Assembly: GCA_050942895.1 (NCBI GenBank)
Contig: JBMNOE010000002.1
Coordinates: 62,001 to 126,000 of the forward strand
Length of the DNA stretch: 64,000 nt
Direction: 5' to 3'
From: JBNRMR01 sp050942895
GTDB taxonomy: Bacteria; Bacillota; Clostridia; Christensenellales; UBA1750
Part shown: positions 43,427 to 51,259 of the stretch, one piece after another
How positions within the stretch are numbered: position 1 is the first letter of the stretch
Layout of the letters: the number at the start of each line of letters is the position of its first letter
Translations under genes and position numbers: made by a program
Notes under the pieces: generated by a model
Told to the model about the DNA's origin: nothing
Databases searched by the model: none
Seen by the model: only the letters and a program-made list of their open reading frames with translations

Positions 43427-43936
43427 ATGAGCGAAAAGAAGAAAATGGAAGTGTTTTTTGACTATTCCTGCCCGTATTGCCTGCGAGGGCATGGGCTTTT
43501 GGAGGAGCTGTACGTTAACTACCCTGAAATTGAGATCGTATGGTGTCCGTGCGAGGCGCATCCACACCCGGAGCCCGGCCCACACACCGACCTTGTTCTT
43601 CAGGGGCTTTTCTTCGCACTTGAAAATGACGTGGATATATGGGAGTTCCACCGAAGGATGTATCAAGCGCTGGCGAAGGATAAAATTGACAGATATGATG
43701 TGAGCGAGCTGGCAAGGCGGGTTGAGGATATTCTTGACGCCAAGGCTTACAAAAAGGCGCTTCTGGAAAGGAAGTACGAGAAGGTTCAGAAGGCAATGAA
43801 TGACCATGCTTACGAAAAAGCAGGTGTCTGGTACATTCCTTCATTTAGAATGGAAGGTCATAAACTGGATGCAGCCGGCGGCGTCGGAGTGACAAAGGAG
43901 CAGTTAAAGAAATTCATGGACATCGCGAAAAAATAA
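43427..43936 (+). CDS. DsbA-family thioredoxin-like oxidoreductase
   Basis: A 169-aa thioredoxin-fold protein with a redox CPYC motif in MEVFFDYSCPYCLRGHGLLE (active site at residues 16-19) and an inserted helical domain (about 50-120). WYIPSFRMEGHKLDAAGGV (about 144-162) supplies the cis-Pro (IPS) loop, and it ends with a short helix. No signal peptide is present, so it works in the cytosol, as expected for the FrnE-like branch (disulfide isomerase or 2-hydroxychromene-2-carboxylate isomerase-like). Its strong RBS is AAAGGAGG. It is monocistronic; partner and substrate are unknown. Confidence 0.88.
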   Translation: MSEKKKMEVFFDYSCPYCLRGHGLLEELYVNYPEIEIVWCPCEAHPHPEPGPHTDLVLQGLFFALENDVDIWEFHRRMYQALAKDKIDRYDVSELARRVEDILDAKAYKKALLERKYEKVQKAMNDHAYEKAGVWYIPSFRMEGHKLDAAGGVGVTKEQLKKFMDIAKK

Positions 43937-44054
43937 TTTCCTTCTGTATGCTTGTATTCGCCTTAAAGCTGTGTTAAAATATTAACAAAGGTGCGATTTA
44001 CATAATTAATGTAATTCTTGCAGCTTATGGCACATAAGAAGGAGGGAATATTCC

Positions 44055-45347
44055 ATGAGCTTTGAATATCTTCACCCTGCCGATCAACTTGTGATGATAA
44101 TGCAGCGCATATATGAGCGGGGTATGACCACCACCTCCGGTGGCAACCTTTCCATACTGGATGACAACGGCGATGTATGGATCACCCCTGCGGGAGTCGA
44201 TAAGGGCAACCTAACCCGCTCGGACATCGTCTGCGTAAAACCTGACGGCTCTTACGATGGGCCACACAAACCTTCGTCCGAGCTTCCCTTCCATGCTTCC
44301 GTCTACAAGCGCAGGCCGGACATCCGCTCCGTTCTGCACGCACATCCACCTTCTCTGGTGGCTTTTTCGATAGCCAGAAAGCTTCCTTCCATTGATCTGA
44401 TCCCCACGGTGCGCAAGACCTGCGGCGTGCTGGCTCTGGCGAAATATGCGGTGCCGGGCAGCGATGAACTGGGCGAAAATATTGCCAGGGAATTTGCAGA
44501 GGGCGTAAACATAGTGCTTTTGGAAAACCACGGCGTAGTAATCGGAGCAAAGGATCTTTTTGCGGCATTCATGTCCTTTGAAACCCTGGAGCACAGTGCG
44601 AATCTTGAGATCGTCGCCAGCAAGATCGGCCAACCCAAGGCGCTGAACCCCCAGGCCTTCAATGTGACCCGAACCCGGCATCACATGCTTATGGACGACT
44701 TCATACCCAGGCACCGCACCACCGAGGAAAGGGCTGCCCGCAGGGATATGATAACGCTTATTCACCGTTCATACCGCCAGGGGCTTTTCAACGCCACCCA
44801 CGGCACATATTCAGTGAGGCTCTCCGACGGCTCCTTTATAATCACACCCTTTGGGCAGGACAGGGCCTATCTTCAGGAGGGCGATCTGGTGCGGATAAAG
44901 GCCGGCATGAAGGAGCAGGGCAAGACGCCCTCCCGCGCGGTGCTTTTCCACCAGAAAATATATGATGTGCACCCTGATATCAGGGCCATTTTGCTGGCCC
45001 ATCCCCTGCATGTTATGGCCTTCGCCGTGACGGATGCAGAGTTTGACGCCAGGACGATTCCAGAAAGCTATCTTCTTCTGAGGGAGATCGCCAAGGAGCC
45101 CTTCAGCACCATTTACACGGATCCCGAAGCAGCGGCCAAAAAGTTCAGCAAGCGTGTGCCGGCGATCATATTCAACAACGACTGCCTTGTTGTGACGGGC
45201 GCGTCACTTTTGCAGGCATTTGACCGGCTGGAGGTTGCGGAGGCCACGGCGCATTCGATTATCTCCTCCCATGACATCGGCAAAATTGTGCATATTACAG
45301 ACGGTGAAGTGAGCGATCTTAAGAAGGCCTTCAAGCTGGAGGATTAG
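44055..45347 (+). CDS. Tandem class II aldolase/adducin-domain protein
   Basis: A 430-aa protein made of two class II aldolase (FucA/RhaD-like) domains. The first (about 1-215) keeps all key residues: GGNLSI, catalytic Glu76 in SSELPFH, zinc ligands His95 and His97 in HAHP, and His159 in ENHGVV. The second (about 230-430) is homologous (GTYSVR, SRAVLFH, LLAHPLH, NNDCLVV), but the catalytic Glu is Ala and two of three zinc His are replaced, so it is presumably structural or regulatory. The reaction would be cleavage of a deoxy-ketose 1-phosphate to dihydroxyacetone phosphate and lactaldehyde. With rhaA in the window, rhamnulose-1-phosphate is a candidate substrate, as is fuculose-1-phosphate. 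The RBS is AAGGAGGG. Confidence 0.85.
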   Translation: MSFEYLHPADQLVMIMQRIYERGMTTTSGGNLSILDDNGDVWITPAGVDKGNLTRSDIVCVKPDGSYDGPHKPSSELPFHASVYKRRPDIRSVLHAHPPSLVAFSIARKLPSIDLIPTVRKTCGVLALAKYAVPGSDELGENIAREFAEGVNIVLLENHGVVIGAKDLFAAFMSFETLEHSANLEIVASKIGQPKALNPQAFNVTRTRHHMLMDDFIPRHRTTEERAARRDMITLIHRSYRQGLFNATHGTYSVRLSDGSFIITPFGQDRAYLQEGDLVRIKAGMKEQGKTPSRAVLFHQKIYDVHPDIRAILLAHPLHVMAFAVTDAEFDARTIPESYLLLREIAKEPFSTIYTDPEAAAKKFSKRVPAIIFNNDCLVVTGASLLQAFDRLEVAEATAHSIISSHDIGKIVHITDGEVSDLKKAFKLED

Positions 45348-45377
45348 CCGGTTTCACATAAAGATCAGCAAAAAACA

Positions 45378-45417
45378 AAAAACCGCTGCGGGGCTTGGGT
45401 GCTCCTCTGCGGTTTTT
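45378..45417 (+). terminator. Terminator of the aldolase gene
   Basis: AAAAACCGC pairs with GCGGTTTTT, with an inner GGGGC/GCTCC stem, 31 bp after the stop. Confidence 0.75.
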
Positions 45418-45440
45418 CCTTTTTAACTATGACAAAATAT

Positions 45441-45475
45441 AAAAAAGAGGAAATCCGCAAGCTGCGGATCTCCTC
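45441..45475 (-). terminator. Terminator of the surface-protein gene
   Basis: On the minus strand GAGGAGATCCGCA pairs with TGCGGATTTCCTC (one mismatch), followed by TTTTTT, 54 bp after the stop codon at 45529. Confidence 0.85.
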
Positions 45476-45528
45476 ATTAAAAGTAGCTTTGATACTTAGG
45501 AAATACCTCTTTTATCGCTTTTTATCGC

Positions 45529-47178
45529 TTACTTGCTTCTGCGCTTGGGGAGCAGAGCGATGCCTGCCAGCAACAGAGCCACGCCCGGGAGCACCATGCT
45601 GGTAGCGCCGGTGGCGGGGATGGTGGTGGGAGGAGTAACGATTGGCGGGAGGGTTGTGCCGGGCTGCGTCGGGCTTGGGGTGACGGTGCCGGAAACCTTC
45701 CTGAAGGAAGCGATTATGGAGTGATCAGCGTCCACATCGGTGAAGGTGAATGCGCTGAGTGCGCCCCTGTTCACGCCGTCCACGACGACGGACTCGATTT
45801 CATAGCCGCTGTTGGGAACGATGATGAAGCTTTGGTTGCCGCCGTTGGGAACGGAGACAGACCCCGAGGGGCTGATGGTTCCGCCGGTGCCGGCATACGC
45901 CTTGATGGTGTAGTAGTGGGTGGGGGCGGTGTCGCCGATGGTGGTCTTACCGGTCTTGATTGTGACCGTGGCAACAACGCCGGAATTTGATTCTGGATTG
46001 CTGGTTGCAGTCGGAAGCTCGATTTCGTAGGAAGCGATTCCGTGGAGGGTGTTCTTATGAGCGATATCGCCATTGTCAATCGTGGCGGAAGAAACGCTAT
46101 AATAGAGAACAGGGGCGATAGTGATGGTGGTTTCGTTTCCACTGAAGAAGTAGTAACCGCCATTGGTGCCAACATAGTTGGGGCTGAATGTGTAGCCGCT
46201 TACGCCGCTGTCTGCAACGACCTTGATGGCATAGCTGTACTCGTTGATGAGCATATAATCGTATACATCGATTTTGTAAGTAAGAGTTCTTGTGAGGGGA
46301 TCGTTGCTGGCGCCGTCGCTGGTTGCAGTTACCGCGACGGTGAAGCTGTCGCCGATTTCAGCACCTGAAACATCGGTTGACCAGACCAGGCCACCCGCAG
46401 TTGAACCGCCATAGGTAACGGAAAAAACGGTGCCTGAAGGATTAGCAGCTACTACGCCATTGCTATAGAGTTCCAGTTCATCGCCGACGAGCTCCAATGT
46501 AAGGGCATCGAGGTTGAGGGCACTGTAATCAACTGAGCGCTCTCCACCGCTTAACGTAGGAGCGGGGCCAACAGTGAAGGTACCGGTGTAGGTGCCTGTG
46601 TTGTCTGGAACAGCACTTTCCGAAAAGGTTATCGTGACTTCATATTCACCTGCTAGGGCATCATCATCGGATGTCCATTCAAAACCGTTTTTGTTCATAT
46701 CGCCCAAGCTGGGTGTTACTGCAACTGAGGAAACTTGATAACTGTCATAGTTTGCAATTAATAATAGCAGTTTTCCTCCTTCTACTCTGCTTTGTCCTGC
46801 TAAAGTGGCAGAGTTAAACATCGAGGAATCCAGAGTGTGATTCCAATTCGAGACAGTACTCGGGGCTGAAACGTTGACGGTTGCAGTGTAGGTTTCAGTT
46901 GCAGCGCCCTTTGTGGCTACAATAGTAAGGGTGTATGTGCCAGCGGCTACAACAGAAGTGGATTCCCACGCGAGGTCGCCACCGCCAGTCACGCCATCAA
47001 CAGCAACGCTGACCAAAGTTGCTCCTGCGCCAAGAGTGGTGGTAACGGTAAGTTTTCCGGCGTCTACACCAACAGTAACGTTTTCGACCAAATCGCCATC
47101 GGCGGCCAAGGCGGTCATCGGTACCATGGATAGAATCAATACCATTGATACCAGCAGGGAAATAATTCTGCGTTTCAT
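45529..47178 (-). CDS. Secreted, probably wall-anchored Ig-like/InlB-repeat surface protein
   Basis: A 549-aa exported protein. The signal peptide is residues 1-26 (MKRR, hydrophobic core, cleavage near ALAADG). Several beta-rich domains follow: Ig-like repeats with TYTLTIVATKG and TYTGTFTVGPAP, then an InlB-type/bacterial repeat module YYTIKAYAGTGGTISPSGSV...NSGYEIESVVVDG...DADHSIIASF (about 415-485). A Pro/Thr linker (about 490-515) leads to IPATG, a hydrophobic helix and KRRSK, the layout of a sortase signal with Ile in place of the first Leu of LPXTG. No sortase gene is in the window. The function is probably adhesion or a structural role. The RBS is AGGAGG. It has its own promoter, a long leader and a terminator. 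Confidence 0.85.
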   Translation of the reverse strand: MKRRIISLLVSMVLILSMVPMTALAADGDLVENVTVGVDAGKLTVTTTLGAGATLVSVAVDGVTGGGDLAWESTSVVAAGTYTLTIVATKGAATETYTATVNVSAPSTVSNWNHTLDSSMFNSATLAGQSRVEGGKLLLLIANYDSYQVSSVAVTPSLGDMNKNGFEWTSDDDALAGEYEVTITFSESAVPDNTGTYTGTFTVGPAPTLSGGERSVDYSALNLDALTLELVGDELELYSNGVVAANPSGTVFSVTYGGSTAGGLVWSTDVSGAEIGDSFTVAVTATSDGASNDPLTRTLTYKIDVYDYMLINEYSYAIKVVADSGVSGYTFSPNYVGTNGGYYFFSGNETTITIAPVLYYSVSSATIDNGDIAHKNTLHGIASYEIELPTATSNPESNSGVVATVTIKTGKTTIGDTAPTHYYTIKAYAGTGGTISPSGSVSVPNGGNQSFIIVPNSGYEIESVVVDGVNRGALSAFTFTDVDADHSIIASFRKVSGTVTPSPTQPGTTLPPIVTPPTTIPATGATSMVLPGVALLLAGIALLPKRRSK

Positions 47179-47605
47179 ATTGTTTTTTCCTCCTTTTTAT
47201 GCGGCGCTTGCTTTGCGCCCAGTCATCATCGGCGCGGGCTTGCGCCTTGTCGTAATACCAACTTAACATTTACAGGCTGCGCCTGATGCTGCCAAGCTGG
47301 CTGTGCTCATCCGGACTTGCCACAATATGTATTATATGCATATTGCTGGTGTAAATACCATCCAGAAGTTGCCTGTTTTGCGGCTTTAAAAGCCAATTTC
47401 CATGGGCGAAAGCTGAAGTGCGGCTGCTGCCACCCTATCAACTCACAATATAAACGCATACAAAAACCAAAAAGTTTCATTTTTTTAAAAATTTAGCAAA
47501 ATTTATCTTTCTGATATTTTTATTGTTTTACGTTTATATTTTTAAAACCTCTAAACGGTAAAGATACTTTCCGCCAAAACAGGCACTCCTCCTTATACTC
47601 TATAG
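47179..47605 (-). promoter_or_regulatory. Long untranslated leader (about 430 nt) of the surface-protein gene
   Basis: The promoter at 47612-47640 would give a leader of about 430 nt. Its gene-proximal part is structured: two hairpins with GGCGC/GCGCC stems (47209-47219 region and 47230-47246 region) lie just before the RBS. The promoter-proximal part is AT-rich. I compared it by eye with c-di-GMP-I and -II riboswitch consensus and found no convincing match. A further TATAAT on the minus strand (47331-47336) may be a second start. Confidence 0.5.
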
Positions 47606-47611
47606 GATAGT

Positions 47612-47640
47612 ATAATATACCATTTTTAAAAAAATGTCAA
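47612..47640 (-). promoter_or_regulatory. Promoter of the surface-protein gene
   Basis: Minus strand TTGACA (47635-47640), 17-bp spacer, TATTAT (47612-47617). Confidence 0.75.
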
Positions 47641-47790
47641 CACTTTTGCTGCCTTGAGGGCGCTTTTTATGGACTTTGGTCTGTTTTTGGGGCAGCGATT
47701 AAGAAAGACATTCCGCTTGCCGCTTTTGCCTGCCGCCCTTGACAATAAAGGAACTGCTTCCACTTTTAAGAAGTATACCATAAGAATTAT

Positions 47791-47820
47791 TTGCCTTTAG
47801 CTATACTCGCATGATATATT
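47791..47820 (+). promoter_or_regulatory. Possible promoter of the 56-aa ORF
   Basis: TTGCCT (47791-47796), 18-bp spacer, TATATT (47815-47820). Bases 47641-47790 upstream hold no recognisable feature. Confidence 0.45.
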
Positions 47821-47929
47821 GTTTATGTCAAAGCAAAAGGTATTACTTCCGCCGGCGGCATATTGGAATTTATATTTTCAAAGGCACAATAAAAAAATTC
47901 TTACCGTTGCCTTTAGGAGGAGAGTAATC

Positions 47930-48100
47930 ATGGACAAATGGACAGCTTACCTGATAATTGTTTTATCCAAGGCCGACAAGGAACTTTTGAAACAAATCAG
48001 AGCGGAGTTTGAAGCTATTGCACTGAAAGAGAGAGGGGGGGAAGCGGCTATTCAACGGGAATTTTGTCTTGAATCAGAAGAAAATGTGCGTAGCTTCTGA
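47930..48100 (+). CDS. Small protein of unknown function (56 aa), converging on the repressor gene
   Basis: ATG 47930 follows a strong TAGGAGGAGAG site and opens 56 codons (MDKWTAYLIIVLSKADKELL...), a helix-rich, charged protein with one short hydrophobic stretch. Its 3' end overlaps the 3' end of the repressor gene by 53 bp on the opposite strand. A promoter-like sequence lies 110 bp upstream. I do not recognise a family. It could be a host small protein or a phage accessory gene. Confidence 0.5.
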   Translation: MDKWTAYLIIVLSKADKELLKQIRAEFEAIALKERGGEAAIQREFCLESEENVRSF

Positions 48101-48467
48101 GTTGGGCGCGCTTTTCTTCGCTCATGCCGGATAAAACTTGGTAGATCGCGCTTAGATCATCGTTGGATTCCAGCAACCTGTAGGCCTGCTCGGCTATGTC
48201 AAGGGCAGGCCCTTTTTTCTGAAGTTCGGCTATCCCGGGCTCGAAACTATAATATTTACCGGGATCGTCCACACGGCCAAGGATGTAATCGACCGACACC
48301 CCGTAAAAGTCTGCCATCGCCATAAGGATGTCGCAGGGGGGTTTTCTTATGCCGCGCTCGTAGTTTTGCAGCCCGCTCTCGCTGGTTTTCAGCGCCGCTG
48401 CCGCCTGTGCCTGGGTTAGCTTTTTTTTAGCGCGCAGGGCCTTCAACCTTTTACCAATTTTTTCCAT
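48048..48467 (-). CDS. Xre-family phage repressor
   Basis: A 139-aa repressor with an N-terminal Cro/C1-type helix-turn-helix (about 1-60: KRLKALRAKKKLTQAQAAAA, LKTSESGLQNYERGIRKPP) followed by DFYGVSVDYILGRVDDP, the usual HTH_3 exit, and a helical C-terminal part. It has no S24/LexA-type autoproteolysis domain, so induction would need an antirepressor or a separate protease. ATG 48467 is chosen because ATGGAGG lies 6 bp upstream. Its upstream region holds two palindromic operator-like sites and a divergent phage promoter, the arrangement of a lysogeny switch (compare Xre of PBSX). Confidence 0.9.
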   Translation of the reverse strand: MEKIGKRLKALRAKKKLTQAQAAAALKTSESGLQNYERGIRKPPCDILMAMADFYGVSVDYILGRVDDPGKYYSFEPGIAELQKKGPALDIAEQAYRLLESNDDLSAIYQVLSGMSEEKRAQLRSYAHFLLIQDKIPVE

Positions 48468-48484
48468 AAATCCTCCATATACAG

Positions 48485-48513
48485 TTGACACGCACAAACG
48501 TATGTGATATTGT
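48485..48513 (+). promoter_or_regulatory. Rightward phage promoter covered by operator O1
   Basis: TTGACA (48485-48490), 17-bp spacer, TATTGT (48508-48513). Operator O1 fills the spacer, so repressor binding would block RNA polymerase. Confidence 0.65.
48489..48506. promoter_or_regulatory. Repressor operator O1
   Basis: CACGCAC-AAAC-GTATGTG: two 7-bp half-sites around the AAAC centre shared by all three sites. Confidence 0.65.
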
Positions 48514-48517
48514 TATT

Positions 48518-48535
48518 CACATACAAACGTATGTG
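48518..48535. promoter_or_regulatory. Repressor operator O2
   Basis: CACATAC-AAAC-GTATGTG, a perfect 7-bp inverted repeat 29 bp (centre to centre) from O1, at the start point of the rightward promoter. Confidence 0.7.
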
Positions 48536-48823
48536 ACGCGGGTTGCAAAATTACATTCGTAAGTTAGCCATAAACGGTGAGTCATTCTGCAAGCAGAGGG
48601 GCATCTGCCGTGCAAGGCGATATTACAGCCTTTATGTTGTTGTTTTTCTGCTGCGCCCTTACTTTGTTGCGTGAAGTGGACGCTCTTATATCGCTTAATA
48701 AGTACATAATAACACGCACAAACGTGTGCGTCAATAAAGAGATCACTTTGGTCGGCTTGAAAAAGCTTTTATTATATGAAAACAAGCGGAGTGCGGAGAA
48801 AATATGGAGTCGGGAGATGGAGT
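48536..48823. other. Phage early leader region, no supported gene
   Basis: About 290 bp between the switch and the late regulator. An 84-codon open frame at 48577 lacks an RBS and protein-like composition. TTGTTG-N17-TATATC (48664-48692) is a possible weak promoter placed so that operator O3 lies just downstream of its start. Confidence 0.4.
48713..48730. promoter_or_regulatory. Repressor operator O3
   Basis: CACGCAC-AAAC-GTGTGCG, matching the O1/O2 pattern with one deviating base; 94 bp upstream of the late-regulator gene. Confidence 0.55.
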
Positions 48824-49303
48824 ATGAATAAGAAACAGTGGCTCAACAGGGTGCGGGATTTAGACAGTGAGATAAAGGCTTTGATCGATGCGATGGAGAG
48901 AGCTTACAGCGATGCAACAAGAATAACCGGGCGGGGGTATTCTGTGGCGGCGGCGAAATCCGCCGGCAGGAAGCGTGATTACACGGATGCGCTGGCCAGG
49001 GTGTATGAATACGAGGATATAATTGAGGGTAAGATTATTAGACTATATGAGATAAAGCACGAGGTTCAAGAGGAGATAGACAGGATTGACGATCCCAGAT
49101 ACCGCACGCTTATGATACACAGATATATTAACCTGTGGTGCTGGGAAAAGATCGCCCTTAAGATGAACTACAGCTATGATTATGTGAAGAAGGAGCTGCA
49201 CAGCGCGGCGATGGAGGCGTTCATGTCTGCGGGTGAAATCTGCCAGGGGAATCCCTTGCTATGCAGCAAATGCAAAAGATACGGAGCCGCCGGAGAGGTT
49301 TAA
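48824..49303 (+). CDS. ArpU/DUF1492-type phage late transcriptional regulator
   Basis: A 159-aa protein resembling DUF1492/ArpU/RinA-like proteins, which carry a sigma-70 region 4-like helix-turn-helix and switch on late structural and packaging genes. The first half is a long helix pair with spacing typical of the family (WLNRVRDLDSEIKALIDAME, then EEIDRIDDPRYRTLMIHRYI), and the second half the HTH (LWCWEKIALKMNYSYDYVKK, about 107-126). The tail holds CSKCK. ATG 48824 is chosen for GGGAGATGGAG upstream. The position directly before terminase matches late regulators such as Xpf of PBSX. Confidence 0.8.
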   Translation: MNKKQWLNRVRDLDSEIKALIDAMERAYSDATRITGRGYSVAAAKSAGRKRDYTDALARVYEYEDIIEGKIIRLYEIKHEVQEEIDRIDDPRYRTLMIHRYINLWCWEKIALKMNYSYDYVKKELHSAAMEAFMSAGEICQGNPLLCSKCKRYGAAGEV

Positions 49304-49328
49304 TCGGCCGCTCGTTTTAGTTCCATAG

Positions 49329-49370
49329 AAAACAGGCGGGGCCATGCTTGCCCTTGCCTGTTTTTTGTTT
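49329..49370 (+). terminator. Terminator after the late-regulator gene
   Basis: AAAACAGGC pairs with GCCTG+TTTT around an inner GGGG/GCCC pairing, then more T. It separates the regulator transcript from terminase. Confidence 0.7.
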
Positions 49371-49407
49371 TTATTTCTAAGCGGGCGAACATCGGCGGGT
49401 CTATAAG

Positions 49408-49431
49408 AATGATCCCCCGCCATCCCCCCTT
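49408..49431 (+). repeat. C-rich direct repeat, copy 1 (before terminase)
   Basis: AATGATCCCCCGCC followed by ATCCCCCCTT. It matches 51157-51180 at about 19 of 24 positions. Both copies are in the short non-coding gaps on either side of the terminase gene. Confidence 0.6.
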
Positions 49432-49546
49432 GGATGATGTTAATATGCTAATGTGAAGAAAATGAATTATCGGCAAAGGATTTGCGCCGATCGGTCTAAT
49501 GTTTTCGGCGGCGCGGATTTTATCAAAATGTGAAGGGAGATTTGAT

Positions 49547-51136
49547 TTGACAGATGGCAGCATACTCAAACCCAACACGGAGGAAGGCGGCGAGGAGCGC
49601 AGGTCAAAAAAAGGCATTGAGTCAAGAAAACGCAGCAAAGCGATGCGGGAGCTTGCAAGATCCATTGCGGACGGGGAGGTACAGGGCAGCGAACTGAGGG
49701 AAAAGCTTTTATCCGCCGGCCTGGATGAAAAGGACTTGAGCAACTCGTCCTCGGTGGTTTACAAGCTGTTCGAGAAGGCTTCGCAGGGGGATATCAGGGC
49801 GATTGAAAAGTGGCAGGCCCTGCTGGGGGAGGATCTGCACGATGAAAGGGGCGAGGCATATGCCAAGGAGCAGTTCAGGCTTCCGGCCAGCATAATTGCC
49901 AAGTCCTTCTTTGACGTAAACCTTGACATAGACGAGAGCGGTCACAGGGAATATATATTCAAAGGAGGCAGGGGCTCGACAAAGTCCAGCTATATTTCCC
50001 TTAAGATAATTGAGCTGATGCTCAGAAACTCTCAGATGCACGCCGTTGCGATGAGGTATGTGGCTGAAACGATGCGCGACAGCGTTTTTGCACAGATTAG
50101 ATGGGCAATCGACGCCCTGGGGCTTACAGAGGACTTTCGTTTTACCACCTCTCCCCTGCAGATAAGCCGCATTTCAACCAAGCAGAAGATATACTTTCGC
50201 GGAGCGGATGATCCGGCGAAGCTGAAATCGATTAGGACCAGATCAGGATATATCGGCATTTTATGGCTGGAGGAACTGGACGGATTTCGAGGGCCGGAAA
50301 CGGTGAGGATGATAGAGCAATCGATACTTCGGGGCGGCGACAGAGGGTTTATTTTCAAATCGTTCAACCCTCCGCGCACTTCGTCAAGCTGGGCCAACAG
50401 ATATGTGGCGGAAACCGCGGCGCTGAAGGAGAGCGCCTATGTGCATCACAGCAGCTATCTGGATGTTCCCAAGGAATGGCTGGGACAGCTTTTTCTGGAC
50501 GAGGCGGAGCATCTGAGAAAGGTAAACCCCAAGGCATACGCCCATGAATACGGAGGCGAGATCAACGAGACCGGCGGTCAGGTGTTCTCAAACGTGGTTT
50601 TAAGGCCGATATCGAATGATGAAGTGAAAAGCTTTGGACACATGATATATCAAGGGGTGGATTGGGGCTGGTTCCCCGATCCATTTGCTTTTGTTCGCCT
50701 GCATTATGACGCGAGGGCGCAGACGGTCTACATATTGGACGAGATATACGGCACCAAGATTTCAAACGAAGCGGCGGCGGGGATGATCATGGAGCGAAGC
50801 TATGGAGATAATCCCATCCGCTGCGACAGTTCCGAGCCAAAGAGTCTGCAGGAGCTCCACTCCCTTGGGCTGCCGGTGAAAAAGGCGGTCAAGGGCCCGG
50901 GCAGCGTGGAGTATGGCATGAAGTGGCTCCAGAGCCGAAGGGAGATAGTAATCTGCCCTAAAAGGACGCCCAACGCGGCAAGAGAATTTTCCGGCTATGA
51001 ATATTTGAAGGACAGGGACGGCAGCGTTATAAGCGGATATCCGGATGCGGACAACCATATTATCGACGCTGTTCGCTATGCGCTGGAGCCTGTGTGGATG
51101 CGGCCTTCGGGAAAGCAGACCGGAGCGAGCAGATAG
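49547..51136 (+). CDS. Phage terminase large subunit with fused small-subunit-like N-terminus
   Basis: DNA-packaging motor: ATPase plus nuclease. The C-terminal 400 residues are a Terminase_3-type (PBSX/SPP1-like) large subunit: Walker A FKGGRGSTKSS (about 138-148), Walker B IGILWLEELDGF (about 242-253), and nuclease-domain acidic residues in QGVDWGWFPDPFAFV, DSSEPKSL and DADNHIIDAVRYAL. The first 120 residues (RKRSKAMRELARSIADGEVQ ... DIRAIEKWQALLGED) look like a terminase-small-subunit-type helical region, and no separate small subunit gene is present. TTG 49547 is chosen because GAAGGGAG lies 7 bp upstream; the upstream ATG at 49499 has no RBS. 529 aa. Confidence 0.9.
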   Translation: MTDGSILKPNTEEGGEERRSKKGIESRKRSKAMRELARSIADGEVQGSELREKLLSAGLDEKDLSNSSSVVYKLFEKASQGDIRAIEKWQALLGEDLHDERGEAYAKEQFRLPASIIAKSFFDVNLDIDESGHREYIFKGGRGSTKSSYISLKIIELMLRNSQMHAVAMRYVAETMRDSVFAQIRWAIDALGLTEDFRFTTSPLQISRISTKQKIYFRGADDPAKLKSIRTRSGYIGILWLEELDGFRGPETVRMIEQSILRGGDRGFIFKSFNPPRTSSSWANRYVAETAALKESAYVHHSSYLDVPKEWLGQLFLDEAEHLRKVNPKAYAHEYGGEINETGGQVFSNVVLRPISNDEVKSFGHMIYQGVDWGWFPDPFAFVRLHYDARAQTVYILDEIYGTKISNEAAAGMIMERSYGDNPIRCDSSEPKSLQELHSLGLPVKKAVKGPGSVEYGMKWLQSRREIVICPKRTPNAAREFSGYEYLKDRDGSVISGYPDADNHIIDAVRYALEPVWMRPSGKQTGASR

Positions 51137-51156
51137 CATGAATATTGGGGCTAATG

Positions 51157-51180
51157 GATCATCCCCCACTATCCCCCCTT
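51157..51180 (+). repeat. C-rich direct repeat, copy 2 (after terminase)
   Basis: GATCATCCCCCACT followed by ATCCCCCCTT, the counterpart of 49408-49431. It lies in the 123-bp gap before portal, which holds no gene. Confidence 0.6.
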
Positions 51181-51259
51181 CAAGAGTGATATTTTAGTAG
51201 CATGGCAAATGAGGCAAACAAGGCAAACGGAGTAAAAACAGCGATAAGGAGTTGATGGG

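Noticed and set aside
47179..47440. c-di-GMP riboswitch in the surface-protein leader
   Set aside because: The GCGCAAAGC-like string near the RBS is part of a simple hairpin; the conserved GEMM core and receptor sequences are absent.
48577..48831. 84-codon ORF in the phage early leader
   Set aside because: No RBS; the last 20 codons read through the RBS and start of the late regulator, and the region carries operator and promoter signals instead.
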